The position numbers and the translations under genes were made by a program. The notes beneath the pieces were generated by a model that was given only the letters and a program-made list of their open reading frames with translations, was not told where the DNA came from and made no database searches. This document shows positions 6,634-13,557 of a stretch of 14,117 bases of DNA, in pieces (the first letter of the stretch is position 1; each line of letters opens with the position of its first letter). Source of the DNA: UBA9676 sp036522155 (GTDB taxonomy: Bacteria > Actinomycetota > Actinomycetes > Streptosporangiales > Streptosporangiaceae); contig DATDGI010000456.1 in NCBI GenBank assembly GCA_036522155.1, positions 1 to 14,117 of the forward strand, written 5' to 3'.

Positions 6634-8307
6634 TCAGGCTCGCTTCCGGTCGAACACGGCGGGCTGGCCGGTGCCGTAACGGCGCAGCGCCCCGTCCGGG
6701 CCGGCCGCGTTCGGCCTGGTGAAGATCCAGTTCTGCCAGGCGGTGAGCCGGGCGAAGATCTTCGTTTCCAGCGTCTCCGGGCCGGGGAACCGCAGGTTGG
6801 CCTCCATCCCCGTGAGCGCGTCCGGGCTGAGCGAGGCGCGTTCCTCCAGCGCGATCCGCACCTCGTCGTCCCAGTCCAGGTCGTCCGGGGCGAACGTGAC
6901 CAGCCCCAGCTCCAGCGCCTCGGCGGCCTCGATCGGCCGGCCGGTCTCCTGCTCCAGCTTGGCCAGCCGGGCGGGGTCGCCGTGGAAGCGCGAGGCCAGC
7001 CGGGACAGGCCGCTCGCCGTCGGGTACGCCCCGAAGTTGGCCGGGCTGAGCACGATCCGGGCTGGCTCGGTGGCCGGCGTGCCGTCCTCGGGCAGCCCGT
7101 CGAGCATGTACTGGCGGTCGCAGGCCAGCGCCACTTCCAGCAGGGGCCCGGCGAAACAGCTGCCCGGCCCGATCAGCGCGATCAGGCTGCGGCTGGTCAC
7201 GTCGAGCCGTTTGAGCGTGCGCTTCACCAGGTGCCGGATCTCACCGGCCAGCCAGTCCTCGCCGATGGTGCCGTCGATCAGCCGTTCGTAGCTGAGCACC
7301 CGGCCGGTGTCGCCGCTGGTCGTGAACACCCAGGTGCCCAGTTCGGGCTCGTTGGTGCGCAGCCGCAGGATGAGGTCGTCCAGTTCCCGGCCCATCGCCA
7401 GCGGCCAGCAGGACGCGCCCTGGGCGTGCAGGCCGGCCGCGTCGCCCGGTGCCTCCTGCGCCGGGCCGCGGATCGTGATCGTGACCAGCCCGGCTGCGCG
7501 GTCGATGGCGGCGCTGACGTGTTCGTAGCCGATCGCGGTCTCGCTGACCTGCGGATCCAGCGCCGGCAGGGTGACCGGCGGCCCGCCGGGCAGGCGCCGG
7601 GAACGGGCGGCGGCCGCTCCCGCCCGCTCGCGTACCGTGTCGGCGAACCGGCTGGGCGGCGCCACCTCGTCGACCAGGTGCCAGGCGCGGGCGGTCTGGC
7701 CGCGCACCCCCTCGGCCCGGGTGGCGAACACGTCGGCGAGATCGCGGCGGACACCGCGCTTGTCCACCACCCGCGTCAGCCCGCCGGTGCCCGGCAGCAC
7801 CGCGAGCAGCGGGACCTCGGGCATCGACACGGCGGTGGAGCCGTCGTCGACCAGGATGATCTCCTCGCACGCGAGCGCCAGCTCGTACCCGCCGCCCGCC
7901 GCGGTGCCGTTGACCGCGGCCAGGTAGATCTGGCCGGAGTGCTCGGTGGCGTCCTCGATCGCGTTGCGGGTCTCGTTGGTGAACTTGCAGAAGTTCACCT
8001 TCCACCAGTGCTCGGACTGGGCCAGCATGCCGATGTTGGCGCCCGCGCAGAACACCTTGTCCAGCCCGCCGGTGATGATCACGGCCCGCACCTGCGGATG
8101 CTCGAACCGCAGCCGCTGCACCGCGTCGGCCAGCTCGATGTCCACGCCGAGGTCATAGGAGTTGAGCTTGAGCTGGTAGCCGGGCACCAGGCCGGCGGAC
8201 TCGTCCACCGCCAGCACGATCCTGGCGATCTCCCCGTCGGTCTCCAGCCGCAGGTGACGGTAGCGGCTGGGGTCGGTGCCGAACGACACCACAGGTACGC
8301 CGGGCAT
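6634..8307 (-). CDS. boxC: 2,3-epoxybenzoyl-CoA dihydrolase (ring-opening) BoxC
   Basis: A 557-residue crotonase-superfamily enzyme that hydrolyses 2,3-epoxybenzoyl-CoA to 3,4-dehydroadipyl-CoA semialdehyde and formate without further oxygen. The N-terminal crotonase domain has the oxyanion-hole segments FCAGANIGML (86-95) and NGTAAGGGYELALACEE (133-149). C107, E142 and E164 fall four residues before Cys111, Glu146 and Glu168, the active-site residues I recall for Burkholderia xenovorans BoxC. The second half (about 220-557) is the extra crotonase-like region that makes BoxC longer than ordinary enoyl-CoA hydratases; length fits the family. The ATG at 8307 begins MPGVPVVSFG with a weak AAGG upstream. 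First gene of the boxC-boxB operon, driven by a promoter sharing the 43-base element with the ligase operon. Confidence 0.96.
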   Translation of the reverse strand: MPGVPVVSFGTDPSRYRHLRLETDGEIARIVLAVDESAGLVPGYQLKLNSYDLGVDIELADAVQRLRFEHPQVRAVIITGGLDKVFCAGANIGMLAQSEHWWKVNFCKFTNETRNAIEDATEHSGQIYLAAVNGTAAGGGYELALACEEIILVDDGSTAVSMPEVPLLAVLPGTGGLTRVVDKRGVRRDLADVFATRAEGVRGQTARAWHLVDEVAPPSRFADTVRERAGAAAARSRRLPGGPPVTLPALDPQVSETAIGYEHVSAAIDRAAGLVTITIRGPAQEAPGDAAGLHAQGASCWPLAMGRELDDLILRLRTNEPELGTWVFTTSGDTGRVLSYERLIDGTIGEDWLAGEIRHLVKRTLKRLDVTSRSLIALIGPGSCFAGPLLEVALACDRQYMLDGLPEDGTPATEPARIVLSPANFGAYPTASGLSRLASRFHGDPARLAKLEQETGRPIEAAEALELGLVTFAPDDLDWDDEVRIALEERASLSPDALTGMEANLRFPGPETLETKIFARLTAWQNWIFTRPNAAGPDGALRRYGTGQPAVFDRKRA

Positions 8308-8346
8308 GGCAGGCCGCCTTCACCGCATCAGAGGGGCTGTGCCTTC

Positions 8347-8376
8347 ATTCTCAACATTTGCGTGGCGTCACGTCAA
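8347..8376 (-). promoter_or_regulatory. Promoter of the boxC-boxB operon
   Basis: Minus-strand TTGACG (complement of 8371-8376), 18-base spacer, then GAGAAT (complement of 8347-8352). Transcription would start near 8340, giving a leader of about 33 bases. Spacing and -35 are identical to the ligase promoter. It starts inside the last codons of the upstream amidohydrolase gene, so boxCB can be expressed independently of it. Confidence 0.6.
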
Positions 8377-8389
8377 GCATCTGTAGCAT
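8347..8389. promoter_or_regulatory. Predicted second PaaX-family operator at boxC
   Basis: Second copy of the 43-base element at 4267-4309, aligning without gaps at 29 positions. The right arm TGTAG (8382-8386 region) is intact; the left arm reads TCAACA instead of TCTACA, so the inverted repeat is imperfect here. Bases 8373-8389 are also the final codons and stop of the amidohydrolase gene. The role as operator is inferred from conservation and promoter overlap. Confidence 0.6.
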
Positions 8390-9251
8390 GTTGCCCCGGC
8401 GGGCCCAGCCGGGAGTACACCTTGAGCGCGTGACCGGCCAGTACCCCGGCCAGCACCTCGTCGCCCAGATCCAGAGCCGCCACCGCGCGGGCGTTGCGGG
8501 CGATGCCCGGGACTCCGGGCCAGTCGGTGCCGAAGATGAACTTGCGCGCCAGCCGGCGCAGGTCGAAGCGGGCGTAGTAGTCCGGCAGCCGCTGCGGCGG
8601 CAGCCCGGACAGCTCGATCCAGACGTTCTCGTGCAGCAGGGCCAGCGCCGCCGCGGCGTCATACCACCAGCCACGGCCGCCGTGCGCCAGCACGATGGTC
8701 AGCCCGGGGAAGTCGCGCAGCACCGGCAGCAGCAGATCGGGTGCCGCCAGCGAGTTGTCGGCCCCGGGGAACGAGCTGGTGCCGCAGTGCACCACCACCG
8801 GCAGGCCCTCGGCGGCGCAGAACTGGTAGGCGGGGTAGAGCACCGGGTCCGCGGCACTCACCCCGGCGTGCACCGGGTGGACCTTGAGCCCGACCGCGCC
8901 CATGGCCACCTGCCGCGCGGCCTCGTCCGCCACCGGGTAGTGCAGGTGCGGGTTGACGTTGGCCAGGAAGGCGAACCGGGCCGGGTTGTGCTTGATGATC
9001 GGCAGCAGTTCCTCGGCCGGCTGGATGCCGGTCACCTTCGGGCTGTACTCGCACAGCAGGATGGCCCGGTCGGCGCCTTCGGCGGCCAGCAGGGCGTCGA
9101 AGGCCGCGGGGATGATCGTTCCCTCGCCGTCGTACACCTCCGGCCAGCCCGGCTGGCCGAACCGCACCGCCCAGTCCACCCAGGCGGGCTTGAGCGTCGG
9201 CAGCCGGGCGGGGTGCAGGTGGGCGTCGATGAGCGTCAGGCCGTCCAGCAT
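8373..9251 (-). CDS. Amidohydrolase-2 family metal-dependent hydrolase/decarboxylase
   Basis: A 292-residue TIM-barrel protein of the ACMSD-like amidohydrolase family, whose members hydrolyse lactones or decarboxylate aromatic acids. Metal-site residues are visible: H11 and H13 in DAHLH, K123 and H125 in GLKVHPVH, H155 in VVVHCGT, H190 in LAHGGRG, and D243 in FGTDWPG. I chose the ATG at 9251 (MLDGLTLIDAHLH) because AGAGGGG lies just upstream; the open frame extends to 9308 without comparable support. It lies upstream of boxC on the same strand, but boxC has its own promoter inside the end of this gene. A TAGGGT at 9295-9300 (minus) may be its -10. A role in aromatic acid supply or in handling a lactone by-product is a guess; the substrate cannot be read from sequence. 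Confidence 0.85.
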   Translation of the reverse strand: MLDGLTLIDAHLHPARLPTLKPAWVDWAVRFGQPGWPEVYDGEGTIIPAAFDALLAAEGADRAILLCEYSPKVTGIQPAEELLPIIKHNPARFAFLANVNPHLHYPVADEAARQVAMGAVGLKVHPVHAGVSAADPVLYPAYQFCAAEGLPVVVHCGTSSFPGADNSLAAPDLLLPVLRDFPGLTIVLAHGGRGWWYDAAAALALLHENVWIELSGLPPQRLPDYYARFDLRRLARKFIFGTDWPGVPGIARNARAVAALDLGDEVLAGVLAGHALKVYSRLGPPGQHATDA

Positions 9252-9323
9252 GGGACCCCTCTCGGCCGGGTGCCGGGACATCTCGTGAGCCGACCCTAGG
9301 GCACCCATGCTGGCCGGAATGGC

Positions 9324-9362
9324 GAGGGCCGCCGGGCAGGAGCTGTCCCGCCGGCGGCCCTC
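9324..9362. terminator. 12-bp perfect stem downstream of the efflux pump gene
   Basis: GAGGGCCGCCGG (9324-9335) and CCGGCGGCCCTC (9351-9362) are perfectly complementary around a 15-base loop. The stem begins about ten bases beyond the stop codon of the minus-strand transporter gene and precedes the amidohydrolase gene. It has no T-run. It separates the efflux module from the benzoate cluster and is a good GC-type terminator candidate. Confidence 0.6.
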
Positions 9363-9372
9363 ACGCGCTGGG

Positions 9373-10980
9373 TCAGGACCGCGCCTCCGCTGGCTCCATC
9401 GCTGGGGCGGTTGGGGCGGCGGTCATCGCCTGCTGCGCGCCGGCCAGGTCCGCTCTGCGCACCCGGATCATCAGCACCGTGATGACCAGCCCAAGCAGCG
9501 CGATGCCGGCCGACACCAGGAACCCACGCGAGAAGCCGACCGCCAGCGCATGGTCGTAGATCGTGGCTGGCAGGTGGCCGGCGGCGGCGTGTACCGGGTG
9601 CCCGGCCCGGGCGGCGGCCACGGCCGCTGCCGTGACCTGGGACCGGATGCTGTTGGACACCACTGTCCAGGCCACCGTGCCGAGCAGGGCCAGCCCGATC
9701 GACCCGCCCACCTGCTGGCCGGTGTTGAGCAGGCTGGAGGCAAGGCCAGCGTCGCGATCCTCGACCCGGGACAGGGCCACCAGGGTAATCGGCATGAACA
9801 GCATGCCCAGGCCGGCCGCGGTGACCATCATCGGGCCGAGCAGGCCGTTCGCGTAGGTGCTGTGCTCGGTGATCCGCGACAGCCAGAACATGCCGCCGGC
9901 GGTGATCGCCGAGCCGGCCAGCAGCAGCGGCCGGGCACCGATCCGGGGCACCAGCTGGGCGCTGACCCCCGCCATCAGCATGATCACGCCCACCATCGGC
10001 AGGTAGGCCACCCCGGCCTTCAGCGCGCTGTAGCCCCAGACCGTCTGCACGAACAGGCTCAGGAAGAAGAACATCCCGAACATGGCGGTCCCCACGCACA
10101 GCATGAGCAGGAGGGCGCCGGACCGGTCGCGGTTGCGGAAGATCCGCAGCGGCATCAGGGCGTGCCGGCTGCGGGATTCGATGATCACGAACGAGGCCAG
10201 CAGCACCACGGCGGCGGCAAGTGAGCCCACCACCTTGGTGTCGTGCCAATGGGCGACACCATTGGGGCTGGTGGCCGCGTTGGACAGGCCGAACACCAGG
10301 GCGACGAGCCCGAGCGTGCCGGTGATCGCGCCGGGCAGGTCGAACCGGCCAGGGTGCCGCTCAGACTCCGCGAAGGCACGCGGGGCCAGCAGCGCGACGG
10401 CGATCCCGATCGGCACGTTGACGAAGAACACCCATCGCCACGAGGCGTAGGTGGTGAGCAGGCCGCCCGCGATCAGGCCAACGGCCGCGCCGCCAATGCT
10501 CATCGCGGCGTAGACGCCCATGGCCCGGTTCCGCGGCGGGCCTTCCGGGAAGGTCGTCGCGATCAGTGACAGTGCGGCCGGCGCGACGATGGCCCCACCG
10601 ACTCCCTGCAGGGCGCGCGCGGCCATCAGCCAGGCCTGGCTGGTGGCAAAGCCGCCCAGCAGCGAGGCCAGCGAGAACACGATGATCCCGGCGATCAGCA
10701 CCCGGCGCCTGCCGAGGATGTCGCCGGCCCGGCCACCCAGCAGCAGCAGGCCGCCGAAGGTGAGCGCGTAGGCGTTGACGACCCATTCGAGGCCGGATCC
10801 GCTGAAGCCGAGCGCTCGCTGGATGTGGGGGAGGGCGACGTTCACGATGGTCGCGTCCAGCACGACCATCAGTTGCGCGGTCGCGATGACCACCAGCGCG
10901 AGGCCGAGGTTGCGGTGACGGGGCCCGGCGCCGGTGGCGCCAGAGCCAGGCCGCCCGGTCAGCGGCTGTGCGGATGACAT
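9373..10980 (-). CDS. MFS multidrug efflux transporter, DHA2 (EmrB/QacA) family, 14 helices
   Basis: A 535-residue inner-membrane proton-driven exporter. The DHA2 signature LDATIVNVALPHI is at 41-53 in the first helix, motif A GGRAGDILGRRRVL at 82-95 in the loop after helix 2, and motif C GVGGAIVAPAALSLI at about 126-140. The hydrophobic pattern supports 14 helices, with a long extracytoplasmic loop before the last one (about 440-490). The basic, glycine-rich first 25 residues are cytoplasmic. The ATG at 10980 is preceded by AAGGAG five bases away, a strong ribosome site. It lies 145 bases downstream of the MarR-family gene on the same strand, an arrangement typical of drug- or metabolite-inducible pumps. 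The substrate is unknown. Confidence 0.93.
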   Translation of the reverse strand: MSSAQPLTGRPGSGATGAGPRHRNLGLALVVIATAQLMVVLDATIVNVALPHIQRALGFSGSGLEWVVNAYALTFGGLLLLGGRAGDILGRRRVLIAGIIVFSLASLLGGFATSQAWLMAARALQGVGGAIVAPAALSLIATTFPEGPPRNRAMGVYAAMSIGGAAVGLIAGGLLTTYASWRWVFFVNVPIGIAVALLAPRAFAESERHPGRFDLPGAITGTLGLVALVFGLSNAATSPNGVAHWHDTKVVGSLAAAVVLLASFVIIESRSRHALMPLRIFRNRDRSGALLLMLCVGTAMFGMFFFLSLFVQTVWGYSALKAGVAYLPMVGVIMLMAGVSAQLVPRIGARPLLLAGSAITAGGMFWLSRITEHSTYANGLLGPMMVTAAGLGMLFMPITLVALSRVEDRDAGLASSLLNTGQQVGGSIGLALLGTVAWTVVSNSIRSQVTAAAVAAARAGHPVHAAAGHLPATIYDHALAVGFSRGFLVSAGIALLGLVITVLMIRVRRADLAGAQQAMTAAPTAPAMEPAEARS

Positions 10981-11013
10981 GACTTCTCCTTGTCGAAGGC
11001 CGTACTAAACCCC

Positions 11014-11037
11014 AGCCACGGCACGGTGTGCCGGGCT
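11014..11037. promoter_or_regulatory. Hairpin/palindrome in the leader of the efflux gene
   Basis: CGGCAC (11019-11024) and GTGCCG (11028-11033) are perfect arms around a three-base spacer. AGCC/GGCT extend the stem by four pairs with a single bulged base. It lies about 35-55 bases before the transporter start. It could be an operator or a leader RNA hairpin. It does not match the TTGA-N5-TCAA sites of the MarR region. Confidence 0.35.
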
Positions 11038-11071
11038 CGGAAAAAGGATTTGCTAGTAGACAGACACCTCG

Positions 11072-11099
11072 GCTAGCGGCTTATGTGACAGCCGGTAGC
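11072..11099. terminator. Stem-loop downstream of the MarR-family gene
   Basis: GCTAGCGGCT (11072-11081) pairs with AGCCGGTAGC (11090-11099) with one mismatch around an eight-base loop TATGTGAC. It lies about 27 bases after the MarR stop on the minus strand. No T-run adjoins it. It may partly terminate marR transcription or act in the marR-efflux spacer. Confidence 0.3.
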
Positions 11100-11125
11100 G
11101 GTTGCCGCCGTAGGCTCTGGCCCCG

Positions 11126-11647
11126 TTAGCCGTCCACGCCGGAGACCGGCGTGCTGACCAGGACCTCGCTCACCTCCTCCCAGTTGCTGGGGCCGGGCTC
11201 GGGCCCGGGCCCAGCGGCCTGTGCCGCGAGCATCTTGCGGATGAACCCGAGCAGCTGGGCCCGCTCGCTGGCGTCCAGGGCCTGCCGCCAGGGCATGCTG
11301 GCCAGGACTTCGTTTTCCACCCGCTGCTTCAGCTCCAGGCCGGCCGCGGTGAGCGCGATCCGCTTGACCCGCCGGTCCGCCGGGTCGCTTTCCCGGGTGG
11401 CGAGCCCGCGCTGCTCCAGCATGTCGGCCACGCTGGTGACGAAGGACGGGTCGCAGTGCATGCGCTGGCCGAGGTCCTTCATGGCCATCGGGCAGTCGAG
11501 CCGGTGCAGCGCCTTGAGGAAGACGCCCGGCACGCCCAGCCGCCGGGCGATGCCTTCCGCCCGTCCGAGCAGCGAGCCGATCAGCTCGGCCATGGAGTCG
11601 AGGATCTCCTGGTCGATCTGGTCGCTGCCGCCGTCTGCCGCTGTCAT
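11126..11647 (-). CDS. MarR-family transcriptional regulator
   Basis: A 173-residue protein with a MarR winged helix at about 54-107: DLGQRMHCDPSFVTSVADMLEQRGL, the wing DPADRR, then KRIALTAAGLEL. Flanking helices (10-50 and 105-145) would form the dimer interface and ligand pocket. I chose the ATG at 11647 (MTAADGG) because GGAGG lies five bases upstream; the open frame reaches 11701 without such a site. MarR repressors bind palindromes in their own promoters and release on binding phenolics or drugs. Here three palindromes lie in the divergent intergenic region. It sits divergent to a secreted FAD oxidase and upstream of an efflux pump, so it likely controls both. The last 30 residues are proline/glycine-rich. 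Confidence 0.92.
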   Translation of the reverse strand: MTAADGGSDQIDQEILDSMAELIGSLLGRAEGIARRLGVPGVFLKALHRLDCPMAMKDLGQRMHCDPSFVTSVADMLEQRGLATRESDPADRRVKRIALTAAGLELKQRVENEVLASMPWRQALDASERAQLLGFIRKMLAAQAAGPGPEPGPSNWEEVSEVLVSTPVSGVDG

Positions 11648-11678
11648 CCCTGCCTCCGTGTCCCGGCCAGGAAGCCGT

Positions 11679-11696
11679 GGCCTCATACCTGAGGCC
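11679..11696. repeat. 7-bp inverted repeat in the marR leader
   Basis: GGCCTCA and TGAGGCC are perfect arms around TACC, located between the marR promoter and its ATG. It would form a short hairpin in the marR leader RNA. No function can be assigned. Confidence 0.35.
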
Positions 11697-11704
11697 CTCA
11701 ATAG

Positions 11705-11778
11705 TTGAGCTACTCAACCATAGACAGGCTCACTTGAGCGAGTCAACCCTTTACCCGGTCAATTCTTGACCAACTCAA
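11705..11778. promoter_or_regulatory. Three MarR-type operators (TTGA-N5-TCAA)
   Basis: Three 13-base sites share TTGA-N5-TCAA: TTGAGCTACTCAA (11705-11717), TTGAGCGAGTCAA (11734-11746) and TTGACCAACTCAA (11766-11778). Their centres are 29 and 32 bases apart, close to three helical turns. Site 1 lies just downstream of the marR -10, site 2 covers the marR -35, and site 3 lies just upstream of a TATAAC in the oxidase direction. Further opposite-orientation pairings of the same half-sites occur at 11697-11709 (CTCAA-TAG-TTGAG) and 11757-11771 (GGTCAA-TTC-TTGACC). The half-site resembles the inverted GTTGA repeats described for MexR, a MarR-family member. Confidence 0.72.
11717..11746 (-). promoter_or_regulatory. 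Promoter of the MarR-family gene
   Basis: On the minus strand TTGACT (complement of 11741-11746) and TATGGT (complement of 11717-11722) are separated by 18 bases. Palindromes 1 and 2 flank and overlap it, which fits autorepression. Confidence 0.55.
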
Positions 11779-11913
11779 GTTATAACCCGGGTGACGACAG
11801 GCCACCGGCTGGGGACAATCCGGGCAACCGGGAGCGGTGCCAGAGCGTCCTGGGAGTTGCCGGCTGGCCAGCGGGGTGAGCCGGACGGCAGGCCAGGAAG
11901 GCGGGGGAGAGGC

Positions 11914-13557
11914 ATGGCGGGTGAGCCGGCAGCAGGCGGTACCGGGGAACCGACCCGGCGCGGTTTTCTCCGGGCGGCAGGCGCGGTAGCGGGCGCGGGC
12001 GCGCTGGCGGCCTGCACGCGGACGGTGGCGCCGCCGGGGCCCGCCGCGACCCGGTCCGCCGGTGCTGCGGCGGCCCGCCTGCCCAGCCCCACCGCGACGG
12101 CTCCGGCCAGCCCGGCGGCGGCCGACTGGCAGGCGCTGCAGCGCGGCCTGTCCAGCGGCAGGCTGCTGCGGCCCGGGCAGTCCGGCTACCACACCGCCCG
12201 CCTGCTGTTCGACCCGCGCTTTGACTACCTGCGGCCGGCCGGGGTCGCCTACTGCCGGACGCCCGCCGACGTGGCGCTCTGCCTGTCGTTTGTCCGCCGG
12301 TTCGCGCTGCCGGTCGCGGCCCGGTCCGGCGGGCACAGCTACGGTGGCTGGTCGGGCTCGACCGGCCTGGTGGTGGACGTCACCGAGATGAACTCGTTCC
12401 GGCTGCTCCCGGGCGGGCACAGCGTCACCGTCGGCACCGGCAGCCACCTGATCGACCTGTATCGCAAGCTGTCCGGGCACGGGCTGGCGGTGCCCGGCGG
12501 ATCCTGCCCCACGGTCGGCGTGGCCGGCCTCACCCTGGGCGGCGGCGTCGGCGTCGTGGGGCGCGCCTTCGGGCTCAGCTGCGACAACCTGGAAGCGATG
12601 CAGATCGTGACGGCTGACGGCAGCGTGCTTGACATCGATGGAGCCCACCACTCCGACCTGTTCTGGGCCTGCCGCGGGGGCGGGGGCGGCAACTTCGGGG
12701 TGGCGACGTCGTTCGCGTTCCGCACCCACCCGCTGTCCAGCCTGGTCCTGTTCTTCCTGTCCTGGCCCTGGTCGCAGGCGGAACGGGTGATCGCCGGCTG
12801 GCAGTCGTGGGCGCCGCAGGCCCCCGATGCGCTGTGGTCCAACGTGCACCTGTCCGCCGCCCCCGGCGGCTCCACGCCCAGCATCCAGGTCGGCGGCACC
12901 TACCTGGGCAGCGTCAGCGGGCTGACGGCGCTGCTGGACCAGCTGTACGCGGCGGTGGGGTCCGGCCCGGTGAGCCCGTTCGTCCAGGACACCCCCTACC
13001 TGCAGGCGATGCTGCTCGACGCGGGGTGCTCCGGGCTCACGGTCGACCAGTGCCACCTGCCGTGGCAGGCACCGGGCGGGCAGCTGACCCGGCAGCCCTC
13101 CTACGCCAAGTCCGACTTCTTCACGGTCAAGCTGCCCAGGGCCGGCATCCGGGCGCTGCTGGCCGGGGTGGAGGCGCTGACCGGGGTGCCCGGCGCCAGC
13201 AGCGGGGCCGGCGGGGTGGCCTTCGACGCGTTCGGCGGCGCGCTGAACCGGGTGCCGGCCGACGCGACCGCGTTCGTGCACCGTGACGCGCTGTTCCTGG
13301 CCCAGTACACGACGGAGTGGGGCGCGGGCGCCACCGCTGGCCAGGTAGCCAGCCAGCATCGGTGGCTGCGGAAGTTCTACGCGTCCATGCGCCCCTATGC
13401 GAGCGGCCAGTGCTACCAGAACTACGCCGACCCGGATCTGGCCAACTGGCGGCAGGCGTATTACGGCGCCAATTACCCGCGGCTGGCCCACGTGAAAGGC
13501 CTGTATGACCCGGGCCAGCTGTTCCGGTTCGCGCAGGGAATCACGCCCGGGCCCTGA
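11914..13557 (+). CDS. Tat-exported FAD-linked oxidase, berberine-bridge-enzyme-like, probable lipoprotein
   Basis: A 547-residue oxidase of the FAD-binding-4/BBE family, which oxidises alcohols, sugars or alkaloid-like compounds with O2. The leader has twin arginines R15-R16 (TRRGFLRAAG), a hydrophobic stretch and the lipobox LAAC with C34, followed by a proline/alanine linker. H141 in RSGGHSYGG and C198 in GSCPTVGVAG are the positions that carry bicovalently bound flavin in BBE enzymes. The C-terminal BBE segment has CYQNYADPDL, YYGANYPRL and YDPGQLFRF. I chose the ATG at 11914 because GGGGGAG precedes it and it starts the Tat leader directly; a GTG at 11791 would add 41 residues. It is divergent from the MarR-family gene with shared operators. 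A TATAAC at 11781-11786 may be its -10. The substrate is unknown. Confidence 0.92.
   Translation: MAGEPAAGGTGEPTRRGFLRAAGAVAGAGALAACTRTVAPPGPAATRSAGAAAARLPSPTATAPASPAAADWQALQRGLSSGRLLRPGQSGYHTARLLFDPRFDYLRPAGVAYCRTPADVALCLSFVRRFALPVAARSGGHSYGGWSGSTGLVVDVTEMNSFRLLPGGHSVTVGTGSHLIDLYRKLSGHGLAVPGGSCPTVGVAGLTLGGGVGVVGRAFGLSCDNLEAMQIVTADGSVLDIDGAHHSDLFWACRGGGGGNFGVATSFAFRTHPLSSLVLFFLSWPWSQAERVIAGWQSWAPQAPDALWSNVHLSAAPGGSTPSIQVGGTYLGSVSGLTALLDQLYAAVGSGPVSPFVQDTPYLQAMLLDAGCSGLTVDQCHLPWQAPGGQLTRQPSYAKSDFFTVKLPRAGIRALLAGVEALTGVPGASSGAGGVAFDAFGGALNRVPADATAFVHRDALFLAQYTTEWGAGATAGQVASQHRWLRKFYASMRPYASGQCYQNYADPDLANWRQAYYGANYPRLAHVKGLYDPGQLFRFAQGITPGP

Noticed and set aside
8388..8400. ATG directly after the TGTAGCAT motif at the boxC operator, as a possible plus-strand leaderless gene
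   Set aside because: The spacing from the -10-like hexamer does not fit and the frame is only an antisense shadow of the amidohydrolase gene.
6631..8433. 600-codon open frame on the plus strand opposite boxC
   Set aside because: Antisense shadow caused by high GC and codon bias; its translation is low-complexity Arg/Gly/Pro-rich and lies across a gene with clear catalytic motifs.
11743..13491. 582-codon open frame on the minus strand opposite the BBE oxidase
   Set aside because: No domain-like pattern, repetitive Arg/Gly/Ala/Gln composition, and it would run through the MarR operator region; the plus-strand oxidase has unmistakable family motifs.
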